Below are positions 21,875-31,693 of a stretch of 52,751 nt of DNA, in pieces. The notes under the pieces were generated by a model. It did no database searches and was not told the DNA's origin. It saw nothing but the letters and a program-made list of their open reading frames with translations. The translations under genes were made by a program, and so were the position numbers. This DNA comes from Enterobacter sp. ENT03 (GTDB lineage: Bacteria; Pseudomonadota; Gammaproteobacteria; Enterobacterales; Enterobacteriaceae), in the NCBI RefSeq assembly GCF_019218745.1, contig NZ_JAHUXA010000023.1, positions 1 through 52,751 on the forward strand. The letters are read 5' to 3'. Position 1 is the stretch's first letter, and each line of letters opens with the position of its first letter.

Positions 21875-24172
21875 ATGAAATGGCTATGTTCTGTAGGTGT
21901 CGCTGTGAGCCTGGCGCTGCATCCCGCGCTGGCGGAAGAAACGACCGGCAATCATCCCCTTACGCCGGAAGCGCGTGATGCCTTTGTCACCCAATTACTC
22001 GGCAAAATGACCACCGATGAAAAAATCGGTCAGCTGCGTCTTATCAGCGTCGGGCCGGATAACCCGAAAGAAGCCATCCGCGACATGATCAAAGCAAGCC
22101 AGGTAGGGGCGATTTTTAACACCGTCACCCGCCAGGATATTCGTGCCATGCAGGATCAGGCGATGCAGCTTAGCCGCCTGAAAATCCCGCTGTTCTTTGC
22201 CTACGACGTGGTCCACGGTCAACGTACCGTCTTCCCGATTAGCCTTGGCCTGGCGTCCTCGTTTAACCTCGACGCGGTGAAAACCGTCGGCCGCATTTCC
22301 GCTTATGAAGCGGCGGACGATGGTCTGAACATGACCTGGGCGCCGATGGTTGACGTCTCGCGCGACCCGCGCTGGGGCCGGGGTTCCGAAGGCTTCGGAG
22401 AAGATACCTATCTCACCGCCAGCATGGGCAAAACCATGGTGGAATCCATGCAGGGCAAAAGCCCGGCGGATCGCTATTCGGTGATGACCAGCGTGAAACA
22501 CTTCGCCGCTTATGGCGCGGTGGAAGGCGGCAAAGAGTACAACAGCGTCGACATGAGCTCACAGCGCCTGTTCAACGACTATATGCCGCCGTACAAAGCG
22601 GCGCTGGATGCGGGCAGCGGCGGGGTGATGATCGCCCTGAACTCCCTCAACGGTACGCCTGCGGCCTCCGATACCTGGCTGTTAAAAGATCTGCTGCGCA
22701 AGGAGTGGGGCTTTAAGGGCATCACGATTTCCGATCACGGCGCCATTAAAGAGTTGATCAAACACGGCACCGCCGCCGATCCGGCTGACGCGGTGCGTGT
22801 GGCCCTGAAATCCGGCGTCGATATGAGCATGGCCGATGAGTACTACAGTAAATACCTGCCGGATCTGATCAAAAACGGCAAGGTGACGATGGCCGAGCTG
22901 GACGACGCCACCCGTCACGTGCTGAACGTGAAATATGATATGGGGCTGTTTAACGATCCGTACAGTCACCTCGGCGCGAAAGAGACCGATCCGCAGGACA
23001 CCAACGCCGAAAGCCGTCTGCATCGCAAAGAAGCCCGCGAAGTGGCGCGCGAAAGCCTGGTGCTGCTGAAAAACCGCCTCGATGCGCTGCCGCTGAAAAA
23101 GAATGCGACCATCGCGGTGGTGGGGCCGCTGGCTGACAGCAAGCGTGACGTGATGGGCAGCTGGTCTGCGGCAGGCGTGGCGGATCAGTCCGTGACTGTG
23201 CTGACCGGCATCAAAAATGCCCTCGGCGATCAGGGCAAGGTGATCGTCGCTAAAGGCGCGAACATCACCGACGACAAAGACATCGTGACGTTCCTGAATC
23301 AGTACGAACCGGCGGTGCAGGTGGATGAACGCACCCCGCAGGCGATGATCGACGAAGCGGTGAAAGCGGCGAATCAGTCTGACGTCGTGGTGGCGGTGGT
23401 CGGGGAAGCCCAGGGCATGGCTCATGAAGCGTCCAGCCGTACCGATCTGACGCTGCCGCAGAGTCAACGCGATCTGATCGCGGCGCTGAAAGCCACCGGC
23501 AAACCGCTGGTGCTGGTGTTGATGAACGGCCGCCCGCTGGCGCTGGTGAAAGAAGACCAGCAGGCTGATGCGATCCTGGAAACCTGGTTTGCGGGCACCG
23601 AAGGCGGTAACGCCATCGCCGATGTGCTGTTTGGCGATTACAACCCGTCCGGTAAGCTGCCGATGTCCTTCCCGCGCTCTGTGGGGCAGATCCCGGTGTA
23701 CTACAGCCATCTGAACACCGGTCGCCCGTATAACGCCGATAAGCCGAACAAGTACACCTCACGCTACTTCGACGAAGCAAACGGCCCGCTGTATCCGTTC
23801 GGCTATGGCCTGAGCTACACCACGTTCAGCGTGTCGGACGTGAAACTCTCTGCGCCGACCATGAAGCGCGATGGCACGGTGACGGCTAGCGTTGAGGTGA
23901 CCAACACCGGCAAACGCGAAGGCGCAACGGTGTTGCAGATGTATCTTCAGGACGTGACCGCCTCAATGAGCCGTCCGGTGAAACAGCTGAAGGGCTTTGA
24001 GAAAATTACCCTGAAACCGGGTGAAACGCAGACCGTCAGCTTCCCGATCGACATTGAGGCGCTGAAGTTCTGGAACCAGCAGATGAAATACGACGCGGAA
24101 CCGGGCAAATTTAACGTCTTTATCGGTACCGATTCGGCCCGCGTGAAGCAGGGCGAGTTCGAACTGCTGTAA
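21875..24172 (+). CDS. bglX: Periplasmic beta-glucosidase
   Basis: Glycoside hydrolase family 3 enzyme of 765 residues, the E. coli length. Signal peptide of 20 residues (cleavage after ALA). The catalytic nucleophile is Asp287 in GITISDHGAIKEL; the GH3 C-terminal sandwich and the fibronectin-III-like domain (from about residue 660, SVEVTNTGKREGATVLQMYL) follow. Hydrolyses terminal beta-glucosides in the periplasm. Divergent from dld, and followed by a strong terminator. Confidence 0.97.
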   Translation: MKWLCSVGVAVSLALHPALAEETTGNHPLTPEARDAFVTQLLGKMTTDEKIGQLRLISVGPDNPKEAIRDMIKASQVGAIFNTVTRQDIRAMQDQAMQLSRLKIPLFFAYDVVHGQRTVFPISLGLASSFNLDAVKTVGRISAYEAADDGLNMTWAPMVDVSRDPRWGRGSEGFGEDTYLTASMGKTMVESMQGKSPADRYSVMTSVKHFAAYGAVEGGKEYNSVDMSSQRLFNDYMPPYKAALDAGSGGVMIALNSLNGTPAASDTWLLKDLLRKEWGFKGITISDHGAIKELIKHGTAADPADAVRVALKSGVDMSMADEYYSKYLPDLIKNGKVTMAELDDATRHVLNVKYDMGLFNDPYSHLGAKETDPQDTNAESRLHRKEAREVARESLVLLKNRLDALPLKKNATIAVVGPLADSKRDVMGSWSAAGVADQSVTVLTGIKNALGDQGKVIVAKGANITDDKDIVTFLNQYEPAVQVDERTPQAMIDEAVKAANQSDVVVAVVGEAQGMAHEASSRTDLTLPQSQRDLIAALKATGKPLVLVLMNGRPLALVKEDQQADAILETWFAGTEGGNAIADVLFGDYNPSGKLPMSFPRSVGQIPVYYSHLNTGRPYNADKPNKYTSRYFDEANGPLYPFGYGLSYTTFSVSDVKLSAPTMKRDGTVTASVEVTNTGKREGATVLQMYLQDVTASMSRPVKQLKGFEKITLKPGETQTVSFPIDIEALKFWNQQMKYDAEPGKFNVFIGTDSARVKQGEFELL

Positions 24173-24191
24173 CCGATTTATCGCGATACCC

Positions 24192-24219
24192 AACGCCACC
24201 CTCCGGTGGCGTTTTTTTT
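24192..24219 (+). terminator. Rho-independent terminator of bglX
   Basis: Perfect 9-bp stem AACGCCACC/GGTGGCGTT with loop CTCC and a run of eight T residues, 20 bp after the bglX stop. Confidence 0.95.
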
Positions 24220-24240
24220 GCCTGCGCTGCATCGCGCATT

Positions 24241-24321
24241 CTGCCGGGTGGCGGCATTTAACCTGGTCCGGGAGTGGTAAGTCTGTTTTGTAGGCCCGGC
24301 AAGCTTGCGCCGCCGGGCAAT
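24241..24321. repeat. REP pair between bglX and the ParB-like gene
   Basis: One direct REP half (GCCGGGTGGCGGC) and one inverted full unit (GTAGGCCCGGC to GCCGCCGGGCA) surround about 40 bp of unique sequence, forming a BIME between convergent genes. Confidence 0.75.
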
Positions 24322-24354
24322 GCATTGCTCGCGCTGAACAGCCTATCCTGCCGG

Positions 24355-25392
24355 CTACTCGCTCACCCGTGCCATGATCCTTTCCAGGTACTCACTTAAC
24401 TGGTGCTTTTGCAAATAAGTCCCCAACTCCCGCGCCCAGCCCGTACCCTCGCCGAGGATCGCCCGGCTGTGGGTGGACGCGTACAGATAGCGGGTATCAT
24501 AAAGATTAATTAACGTCTGATTGATCCCCTCAACGTTAAACCCCGGATTACGCCGCTGCTGCATTTCTAATGCCTTAACCACCCGCGCCTGCTGGTCCGG
24601 ATCCGGCGTAAACGTCCGCTCATTCAGCTCACTGAGCACCACAAATTGCGGAGGAATACCCTCATCAATGGCGGCCTGCAGGCGATAATGCCCGTCGAGG
24701 ATCACAAAGGAGGCCAGCCCGGCAATGTACCAGACCAGCACCGGCGGCAACGTCCCTTCACGGCTTTTTTTACGCCACCATTTCAGGCGTCCCGCGTCAC
24801 GGTCGATCGGGTAGCGTCCCAGCAATAAATTGCCTCCCCACCACCAGTCCACCAGCCTGACTTTTAGCGGATCCGCTAACTCAGGGAAATCTTCGCCATA
24901 GAGCACCCAGTCGCAGCCGATATTTCCGGCGCTTGCCGGGGACTCGAAACGCCAGTCGGCGACGGGCTGTGGCTGCGCCAGCGCGCGCGGAACTGCGCTT
25001 ACCGGCATCATGGGTCTTAACAACCAGCGACGCGCAGGCAGCAACGGCGTGGGGGCGTCCATGAGCTGGCGGGCGAAATAGCGACACCATTCGCTTAGCG
25101 GATCCTGTACGGCGTGCTTCTGGACCGACTCCACATCCGCGGAGGTCACCGGCGGCAACATATTTTTCTGGCCTGGATGATCGGCATTAAACACCAGCCA
25201 GACGCCGGAGTGATCCGCAAGCATGCTGGCCCAGAATAGCGTTTCTCCCTGGAGCTGAAGCGCCATACGACCATGATGGCCGCTCAACATTTCCATGGCC
25301 TGAACAGGGGCGTCTCCTTCCTGCACCCGCAGTTCCAGCCCCTGCCAGCTGCCATTGCGGTCGAGTAAATCCTTCCACCAGTACTGTGACAT
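24355..25392 (-). CDS. ParB/sulfiredoxin-like domain protein of unknown function
   Basis: A 345-residue soluble protein that I cannot assign to a named family. Residues 229-250 hold FVILDGHYRLQAAIDEGIPP, the DGHxRxxAA motif of the ParB N-terminal / sulfiredoxin fold, in which it forms a nucleotide-binding loop. The remainder is tryptophan-rich, and the N-terminal 100 residues show no motif I know. It is not a partition protein by context: no ParA is nearby. E. coli K-12 has no gene here, between bglX and osmF. Divergent from the MFS gene that follows, with about 150 bp between. Confidence 0.65.
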   Translation of the reverse strand: MSQYWWKDLLDRNGSWQGLELRVQEGDAPVQAMEMLSGHHGRMALQLQGETLFWASMLADHSGVWLVFNADHPGQKNMLPPVTSADVESVQKHAVQDPLSEWCRYFARQLMDAPTPLLPARRWLLRPMMPVSAVPRALAQPQPVADWRFESPASAGNIGCDWVLYGEDFPELADPLKVRLVDWWWGGNLLLGRYPIDRDAGRLKWWRKKSREGTLPPVLVWYIAGLASFVILDGHYRLQAAIDEGIPPQFVVLSELNERTFTPDPDQQARVVKALEMQQRRNPGFNVEGINQTLINLYDTRYLYASTHSRAILGEGTGWARELGTYLQKHQLSEYLERIMARVSE

Positions 25393-25545
25393 TTGATGCT
25401 CGCTTACCTGTCTTAAAAAGATTTATCGGCACACTGTAGTACGTTTTCGCCAGACTCAGAAAGCGCGTCACAAAAATGGTCGACGGTAATCCGCATAATG
25501 CGGCCTTCACCCCTCAGGGACGAACATTTTGTTAAGGATAACCTT

Positions 25546-26784
25546 ATGGATCAAAGCCTTTTTATACAGCAGGGCGTCTGGGCGCGCCTCGGCTTACCAC
25601 GCGAACTGTGCTGGGGATTTGTCGGTGTTTTTCTGTTTATCACCGGGGCGACTATCGAACAGAGCTGGCTGGCGTCGATGCTGCAGCAACGCGGTTTCGC
25701 GGCGTTTGACATCAGCCTGCTGTCCTCGGTTTTCGGGATCTGCGTGGCGGCCGTGTCATGGTTTTCCGGTATCGGCGCAGGCGTGCTCGGCGTGCGGCGG
25801 CTGATGTGGATGGCGACGCTGCTCTATTTCGCCGGATCGGTGCCCTTTATTTTTGTCGCCCTGCCGGACAACAACTACCCGATGATGATGGTTAGCTACG
25901 CCCTGCGCGGCGTGGCTTATCCGCTGTTTGCCTACTCCTTTCTGGTGTGGATCAACCAGCGCTGCGAAGCGGCCATCTTAGGCCGCGCGGTGGCGTGGTT
26001 CTGGATCGCGTTTGGCGTCGGCATGACCATCGTCGGACCCTGGTATTCCGGGCTGATGCTGCACGTCGTCGGAGAAACCGTCACGCTGCTGAGTGGTTTT
26101 ATCTTTGTCGCCCTGGGCGCAGTCTGTGCGCTGATCGTTAATCGGGATGCGCCTCGGGTAGTGCGCGGGCAGAGCATCCGTCAGGCGATGGGCGAGGGGA
26201 TCATGGTGCTGGTGCGCGAGCCGAAAATGCGTCTCGCGGTGATCGTCAAAACCATTAATGACATCGGCAAATTTTCACTGGTGATCCTGATGCCCGTGTA
26301 CCTGCCGCGCTTCGGCTTTAGCATCGCCGAATGGCTCACCATCTGGGGGCTGGTCAACGTGGTCAACATTTTTGCCAGTTATCTGTTCGGCTGGCTGGGG
26401 GATCGTATCGGCTGGCGCACGACCGTGATGTGGTTTTCCGGCACGCTGTGCGGGCTGGCGTCGCTGGCCGTGTGCTACGCACCGGTAATTTTTGGTCACA
26501 GCAACGCCGCGCTGTTCATTGCGCTGGCGCTCTATGCCATCGGCCTGGGTGCCTTTGGGCCGCTCAGTGCGCTCATCCCCTCGCTGCTGCCGCAAAACAA
26601 AGGTGCCGCCATCTCCTGTCTTAATCTGGGTTCCGGGATGAGTAACTTTGCCGGGCCATTTATTGTGACGCTGTGCGTCGGACCGCTGGGCGTGGAGGGC
26701 ACGCTGTGGGTGATTGCGCTGCTCTATTTTGCCGCCAGCGTGATGACCGTGCCGTTAAAGCTGCCAGAGAACACCGCAGAATAG
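25546..26784 (+). CDS. MFS transporter resembling the polyol permease family
   Basis: Inner-membrane carrier of 412 residues with twelve predicted helices. The opening LCWGFVGVFLFITGATIEQSWLA-like block and the helix-2 region with a glycine-rich GIGAGVLGVRRLMW resemble RbtT/DalT/CsbX-type permeases for pentitols. Substrate assignment is inferred from resemblance only, as no polyol dehydrogenase gene is adjacent. The ATG at 25546 has AAGGA 7 bp upstream. It ends 66 bp before osmF. Confidence 0.7.
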   Translation: MDQSLFIQQGVWARLGLPRELCWGFVGVFLFITGATIEQSWLASMLQQRGFAAFDISLLSSVFGICVAAVSWFSGIGAGVLGVRRLMWMATLLYFAGSVPFIFVALPDNNYPMMMVSYALRGVAYPLFAYSFLVWINQRCEAAILGRAVAWFWIAFGVGMTIVGPWYSGLMLHVVGETVTLLSGFIFVALGAVCALIVNRDAPRVVRGQSIRQAMGEGIMVLVREPKMRLAVIVKTINDIGKFSLVILMPVYLPRFGFSIAEWLTIWGLVNVVNIFASYLFGWLGDRIGWRTTVMWFSGTLCGLASLAVCYAPVIFGHSNAALFIALALYAIGLGAFGPLSALIPSLLPQNKGAAISCLNLGSGMSNFAGPFIVTLCVGPLGVEGTLWVIALLYFAASVMTVPLKLPENTAE

Positions 26785-26850
26785 CGATATATCGTCTACG
26801 CTGTTTACTCAAGCTGCTGAAAGCAGACGGCAAATAACGGGGAACAGACG

Positions 26851-27768
26851 ATGAGAATGACCAGGGGAATGCTTGGTTCACTGGCGTTAATCGCGGCGGT
26901 AAGCCTGCCTGCGCAGGCAGCCGGGCCGATTAAAGTCGGCTCAAAAATTGATACTGAAGGCGCGCTGCTGGGCAATATCATTTTGCAGGTGCTGGAAAGT
27001 CACGGTGTGAAAACCGTCAATAAAGTGCAGCTTGGCACCACGCCGGTGGTGCGCGGGGCGATCACCTCCGGCGAGCTGGATATTTATCCGGAATACACCG
27101 GCAACGGCGCGTTCTTCTTTAAAGACGAAAACGATGCGGCGTGGAAAAACGCGCAGCAGGGCTATGAAAAAGTCAAAAAGCTCGATGCCGAACAGAACAA
27201 GCTGGTGTGGCTGACGCCTGCGCCTGCCAACAACACCTGGACCATCGCCGTGCGCAAAGACGTGGCGGAGAAGGGCAAGCTGACCTCTCTTGACGATCTC
27301 AGCCGCTATCTGAAAGAGGGCGGCACGTTCAAACTGGCGGCGTCGGCTGAATTTATCGAACGCGCTGATGCGCTGCCAGCCTTTGAAAAAGCCTACAGCT
27401 TCAAACTGAGCCAGGATCAACTGCTGTCGCTGGCGGGCGGCGATACCGCAGTGACCATAAAAGCTGCGGCGCAGCAAACTTCCGGTGTGAATGCCGCGAT
27501 GGCCTACGGCACCGACGGCCCGGTGGCGGCGCTGGGCCTGCAAACTCTGAGCGATCCAAAAGGCGTGCAGCCAATTTATGCCCCGACGCCGGTGGTGCGT
27601 GAAGCGGTACTGAAAGACTACCCACAACTGGATGAATGGCTGAAGCCGGTCTTCGCCAGCCTTGATGAAAAAACGCTGCAACAGCTGAATGCCAGTATCG
27701 CGGTGGAAGGCCTGGATGCGAAGAAAGTTGCCGCTGACTACCTGAAGCAAAAAGGACTGGTGAAGTAA
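26851..27768 (+). CDS. osmF: Osmoprotectant-type substrate-binding protein OsmF
   Basis: Periplasmic receptor (YehZ) of the YehWXYZ ABC importer, a low-affinity glycine-betaine system in E. coli. It has 305 residues with a 23-residue signal peptide (cleavage AQA-AG). The OpuAC-type fold shows IKVGSKIDTEGALLGNII at the mature N-terminus and GELDIYPEYTGNGAFFF, the aromatic-rich ligand region. It leads the operon osmF-yehY-yehX-yehW. In E. coli the operon depends on RpoS; here CTACGCT (26795-26801) is a possible extended -10 but not a clear one. Confidence 0.95.
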   Translation: MRMTRGMLGSLALIAAVSLPAQAAGPIKVGSKIDTEGALLGNIILQVLESHGVKTVNKVQLGTTPVVRGAITSGELDIYPEYTGNGAFFFKDENDAAWKNAQQGYEKVKKLDAEQNKLVWLTPAPANNTWTIAVRKDVAEKGKLTSLDDLSRYLKEGGTFKLAASAEFIERADALPAFEKAYSFKLSQDQLLSLAGGDTAVTIKAAAQQTSGVNAAMAYGTDGPVAALGLQTLSDPKGVQPIYAPTPVVREAVLKDYPQLDEWLKPVFASLDEKTLQQLNASIAVEGLDAKKVAADYLKQKGLVK

Positions 27769-27780
27769 CCACAGGATGGG

Positions 27781-28938
27781 ATGGTGTTGATCCGTTGTCA
27801 TAATCGCGTGGTGTTGCTGCTGGTGCTGATCGCGCTGGCAGCCTCGCTGCTGCCGTTTGTAAATTATGCCCCGAACCGGCTGGTGTCCGGCGAATCGCGT
27901 CTGTTGTGGCAACTGTGGCCACAGGCGTCATTACTGTGGCTGGCCGCGCCTGTGCTTTTGATTGCGCTCTGTTTTATGCCGCGCAGGTGGCCGCTGGCCG
28001 CCACGCTGATCCTCGCCGAGGGGCTGTTTATTGCGCTGGTGTGGGCTGCGGGCCGGGCGGCGACAGACCTGGCGCAGGAGGGGAGTGCGCTGGCGCGTAC
28101 CTCGATGGGCAGCGGGCTGTGGTTATGGATGGCGCTGGCGCTGCTTGCCGCCAGCGACGCCATTCGTCGCCTCACCGCAGGACCGGTCTGGCGCTGGCTG
28201 TTACATGCGCAAATCTGGATCCTGCCGCTGCTTTTGCTGCACTACGGCTACCTCAACGATCTCTCCCTGCTGAAAGAGTACGCCAACCGTCAGGATGTTT
28301 TTGACGATGCCCTGTCGCGTCATTTGCTGTTGCTGATGGGCACACTGCTGCCTACGCTGGTGGTGGGCGTACTGCTGGGGCTGTGGTGTTATCGCCATCC
28401 GTCGCGGCAGGGGCCGGTGTTTACCGTCCTCAATGTTATCCAGACGGTGCCGTCAGTGGCGCTGTTTGGTCTGCTGATCGCGCCCCTTGCCGGTCTGGTA
28501 AAAAGTTTTCCGTTGTTAGGGCAGCTGGGCATTGCCGGAACCGGCCTGACGCCCGCGCTGATCGCGCTCATTCTCTATGCGCTGCTGCCGCTGGTACGCG
28601 GTGTGGTGGCGGGATTAAATCAGGTGCCGCGCGAGGTGCTGGAAAGTGCCGCTGGTATGGGCATGAGCGCCCGACAGCGCTTTTTGCAGGTGCGTCTGCC
28701 GCTGGCGTTGCCCTTACTGCTGCGCAGTCTGCGCGTGGTAACGGTGCAGACGATCGGCATGGCGGTGATCGCCGCGCTCATTGGCGCCGGCGGGTTTGGC
28801 GCGCTGGTCTTCCAGGGGTTGTTGAGTAGCGCGCTCGATCTGGTGCTGCTCGGCGTGATCCCGGTGATTGCGCTGGCGGTGGTGGTCGATGCGTTATTTG
28901 GTTTGTGGCTCGCGCTGCTGAAGGTAAAACAGGCATGA
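27781..28938 (+). CDS. yehY: ABC permease YehY
   Basis: Inner-membrane permease of 385 residues, the E. coli length. An N-terminal region of about four extra helices precedes the BPD-type permease domain, whose coupling loop is [23 protein letters not shown] near residue 285. It begins 12 bp after osmF and overlaps yehX by 4 bp (ATGA), so the two are translationally coupled. Confidence 0.94.
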   Translation: MVLIRCHNRVVLLLVLIALAASLLPFVNYAPNRLVSGESRLLWQLWPQASLLWLAAPVLLIALCFMPRRWPLAATLILAEGLFIALVWAAGRAATDLAQEGSALARTSMGSGLWLWMALALLAASDAIRRLTAGPVWRWLLHAQIWILPLLLLHYGYLNDLSLLKEYANRQDVFDDALSRHLLLLMGTLLPTLVVGVLLGLWCYRHPSRQGPVFTVLNVIQTVPSVALFGLLIAPLAGLVKSFPLLGQLGIAGTGLTPALIALILYALLPLVRGVVAGLNQVPREVLESAAGMGMSARQRFLQVRLPLALPLLLRSLRVVTVQTIGMAVIAALIGAGGFGALVFQGLLSSALDLVLLGVIPVIALAVVVDALFGLWLALLKVKQA

Positions 28939-29882
28939 TTGAATTTCGACAGGTCAGCAAAGCATTTAACGGTCAGGATGCGGTCAGCGATCTGAATCTG
29001 CATTTCAAAACCGGCGCGTTTTCGGTGCTGATCGGCACGTCCGGCTCCGGTAAATCCACCACGCTGAAAATGATCAACCGGCTGGTGGAGCATGATAGCG
29101 GCACGATTTTGTTTGCCGGTGAGGAGATCCGCTCCTTTCCGATGCTGACGCTGCGCAGGCGCATGGGCTACGCCATTCAGTCCATAGGCCTGTTTCCCCA
29201 CTGGACGGTGGCGGAAAACATTGCCACCGTGCCGCAGTTGCAGAAGTGGCCGCGGGCGCGCATTGCCGCGCGAGTGGATGAACTGATGGCGTTACTGGGG
29301 CTGGATCCTGGGCTGCGTTCGCGGTATCCCCATGAACTGTCCGGCGGGCAGCAGCAGAGGGTCGGCGTGGCACGCGCGCTGGCGGCGGATCCGGAAGTGC
29401 TGCTGATGGATGAGCCTTTTGGTGCGCTCGATCCGGTAACCCGTGCCGCGCTGCAACAGGAGATGCGCCGCATTCACCAGCTGCTTGGACGTACCATTGT
29501 GCTGGTGACGCACGACATCGATGAAGCCTTACAGCTGGCGGATCATCTGGTGCTGATGGACAACGGCAGCGTAGTGCAACAGGGCACGCCGCTGGAGATG
29601 CTGACCCGTCCCGCGACGCCCTTTGTACGCGAATTCTTTGGCCGCAGCGAGCTGGGCGTGCGTCTGCTCTCCTTGCGCCGCGTCGGGGATTACCAGCGGT
29701 CTGGCGAGGCGGTCGGCGGCGATCCTCTCCATGAAAACCTGACGCTGCGTGATGCGCTGTCGGCGTTTGTGGCGCAGCAGCGCGACGTATTGCCGGTGGT
29801 GGATGCGCAGGGCATGGCTTGCGGCAACCTGCATTTTCGCGATCTGCTCAGTACGGAGGCCAACGGTGAAGATCGTCCGTGA
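28935..29882 (+). CDS. yehX: ABC ATPase YehX
   Basis: ATP-binding subunit of the YehWXYZ importer, 315 residues. Walker [10 protein letters not shown] (34-42), signature LSGGQQQR, Walker [12 protein letters not shown] and the switch histidine in [11 protein letters not shown] are all intact. After the ABC domain a C-terminal CBS-like segment ([22 protein letters not shown]) suggests ionic-strength sensing, as in OpuA-type systems. The start at 28935 overlaps the yehY stop. Confidence 0.95.
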   Translation: MIEFRQVSKAFNGQDAVSDLNLHFKTGAFSVLIGTSGSGKSTTLKMINRLVEHDSGTILFAGEEIRSFPMLTLRRRMGYAIQSIGLFPHWTVAENIATVPQLQKWPRARIAARVDELMALLGLDPGLRSRYPHELSGGQQQRVGVARALAADPEVLLMDEPFGALDPVTRAALQQEMRRIHQLLGRTIVLVTHDIDEALQLADHLVLMDNGSVVQQGTPLEMLTRPATPFVREFFGRSELGVRLLSLRRVGDYQRSGEAVGGDPLHENLTLRDALSAFVAQQRDVLPVVDAQGMACGNLHFRDLLSTEANGEDRP

Positions 29883-30597
29883 TCCGCTGCTGTGGCTTAT
29901 TGCCCTGTTTATCGCCTTACTGGTGGCCCTGCCACAGAGCGCCGCGCTGTTCAGCGCCTGGTTTCCCGAGCTACCGCGCCCGGTGTACCAACAGGAATCC
30001 TTTATCAGCTTAACGCTGGCGCATTTGTGGCTGGTGGGCGTATCCAGTGTTATCGCGGTGATGGTCGGTGTCGGGGCGGGGATCGTGGTAACACGTCCGG
30101 CAGGGCTGGAATTTCGTTCAATGGTAGAAACCATTGCCGCGGTCGGGCAGACGTTTCCGCCGGTGGCGGTGCTGGCCATCGCCGTGCCGGTGATGGGCTT
30201 TGGCCGGGATCCGGCGATTATTGCGCTGATCCTCTACGGCGTGCTGCCGATTTTACAAGGGACGCTGGCAGGGCTGAGTGCGGTCCCGACCGGGGTGATT
30301 AGCGTGGCGGAAGGTATGGGGATGAGTGCCTGGCAGCGACTGATAAAAGTGGAGTTACCGCTGGCAGCGCCGGTCATTTTAGCCGGGGTGCGCACCTCGG
30401 TGATCATCAATATTGGTACCGCGGCGATTGCCTCGACCGTCGGTGCAAACACGCTCGGTACGCCGATTATTATCGGGCTGTCCGGTTTCAATACGGCGTA
30501 TGTGATCCAGGGCGCGCTACTGGTGGCGCTGGCGGCCATTATTGTCGATCGCGGATTCGAGCGCCTGACGCGCGCGATGACTAAGCACGCAGAATAA
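29866..30597 (+). CDS. yehW: ABC permease YehW (GTG start)
   Basis: Second permease of the importer, 243 residues, the E. coli length, with six helices and the coupling loop [23 protein letters not shown]. Translation most likely begins at a GTG (29866), since GGAGG lies 6 bp upstream and the product then starts [10 protein letters not shown] as in E. coli; it overlaps the end of yehX by 17 bp. The 3' end overlaps the antisense yohO gene by 17 bp. Confidence 0.93.
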   Translation: MKIVRDPLLWLIALFIALLVALPQSAALFSAWFPELPRPVYQQESFISLTLAHLWLVGVSSVIAVMVGVGAGIVVTRPAGLEFRSMVETIAAVGQTFPPVAVLAIAVPVMGFGRDPAIIALILYGVLPILQGTLAGLSAVPTGVISVAEGMGMSAWQRLIKVELPLAAPVILAGVRTSVIINIGTAAIASTVGANTLGTPIIIGLSGFNTAYVIQGALLVALAAIIVDRGFERLTRAMTKHAE

Positions 30598-30685
30598 AGA
30601 AGTAACCCGCCAGCATCACGCCGCCCGTGCCGCCGATAGCCATAAGTAGAAAGAGGGTGGTGACGAGGATTTTTGACGCGTTCAT
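30581..30685 (-). CDS. yohO: YohO, 34-residue single-span membrane protein
   Basis: The minus strand encodes [14 protein letters not shown], then [20 protein letters not shown], clearly homologous to E. coli YohO (35 residues). One transmembrane helix with a conserved [11 protein letters not shown] core. AGGAG stands 7 bp before the ATG. Its last codons overlap antisense with the end of yehW. Function unknown. Confidence 0.9.
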   Translation of the reverse strand: MNASKILVTTLFLLMAIGGTGGVMLAGYFFILRA

Positions 30686-30745
30686 GTTCTGCTCCTGATG
30701 ATTAACGCAAAGAGTATAACGTGAAGCGCAAGTGTTAACGAACCA

Positions 30746-31477
30746 TTAAATTCCGAGCATCTGGATCGCATGTCCGGCATCGCGCCAGCTGGCCATCTGC
30801 TGTAACTGCGCCACCGTCGGCACCTCGCCACACCACACCATTAAGGTTTGCCCCTCGAACAACTCCGGACGCAACTGCGTCAGCGAATGGGCCAGCACCC
30901 CGGCTCGCCACCCCTGTTCGCTGGCGATCCAGGCTTCCAGCCACAGCCGGGTCGTGTCATGAATATTCCAGCCGACCACCAGCGCATCGCTGCTGTTTTT
31001 CTTACGGGTTGAGGCAAGGCACACGGAAATATGGTTGATTAACACGCCGTCCAGCAGGCTTAGCATGGCGAGCAGCGTCGGCTCCTGGCTGCGCAAGCGC
31101 AGGCGCAGGGGAATAAGTAATTGGGTGATAATAGTGTGCGCTGAGTACTCGCGCCCCTGCTCTTTGATCCACAGGCGCAGGCGGGGCAGGTTGCCGCTTT
31201 GCAGGTAGCCCAGCAGGCGCTCCTGCTGCGCCCGCCAGTCGTATTCGCTGTCGGCGGCACCATTCCACAGCAGGGTTTTGACTTTGCCGACCTGCACGCC
31301 GCTGTCGATCCAGCGTTTGATCTCCCGGATACGATCAATGTCTGCGTCATTAAATAAACGGTGTCCGCCATCGGTACGCTGGGGCGTCAGTAAATTGTAA
31401 CGGCGTTGCCAGGCCCGCAGGGTGACAGGATTGACATCGCACAGCTGAGCCACTTCACCAATGGTGTATAACGCCAT
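30746..31477 (-). CDS. mlrA: MerR-family regulator MlrA
   Basis: Transcription activator of csgD, and so of curli and cellulose biofilm, in the RpoS and cyclic-di-GMP cascade. It has 243 residues, the E. coli length. N-terminal MerR helix-turn-helix: YTIGEVAQLCDVNPVTLRAW and the wing RTDGGHRLFNDADI. The C-terminal domain resembles B12-binding regulators but has lost cofactor residues, and in E. coli it is bound by PdeR/DgcM. Divergent from btsS with a palindrome 27 bp upstream of the ATG. Confidence 0.95.
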   Translation of the reverse strand: MALYTIGEVAQLCDVNPVTLRAWQRRYNLLTPQRTDGGHRLFNDADIDRIREIKRWIDSGVQVGKVKTLLWNGAADSEYDWRAQQERLLGYLQSGNLPRLRLWIKEQGREYSAHTIITQLLIPLRLRLRSQEPTLLAMLSLLDGVLINHISVCLASTRKKNSSDALVVGWNIHDTTRLWLEAWIASEQGWRAGVLAHSLTQLRPELFEGQTLMVWCGEVPTVAQLQQMASWRDAGHAIQMLGI

Positions 31478-31503
31478 AGTTTCACCTTTGCCCGGATCCC
31501 AGT

Positions 31504-31523
31504 CTAACTGTAGTCGCAGTTAG
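31504..31523. promoter_or_regulatory. Palindrome in the mlrA-btsS divergent region
   Basis: CTAACTG-TAGTCG-CAGTTAG is a perfect 7-bp inverted repeat with 6-bp spacer, 27 bp upstream of mlrA. The length suits a dimeric regulator. It may be an MlrA or other operator; no experiment is implied. Confidence 0.5.
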
Positions 31524-31693
31524 CCGAACGGGTCAGATTTGCTCGCTTTTTGTTCGCTACCTGTACGAAAGGGGGACGATGTGGCACGATATTGTGATTT
31601 TGGGCACGTTTTTTGATTTTTTCCGGCGGTTTCACAGCAAGAACCGCGCGCGCCCTGTATGTTACGCGCTTTATGTGGTTTCGGTGTTCAGCT

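Noticed and set aside
24355..25392. Chromosome- or plasmid-partition protein ParB
   Set aside because: Only the DGHYR-type loop matches; there is no DNA-binding HTH, no ParA and no parS-like repeat nearby.
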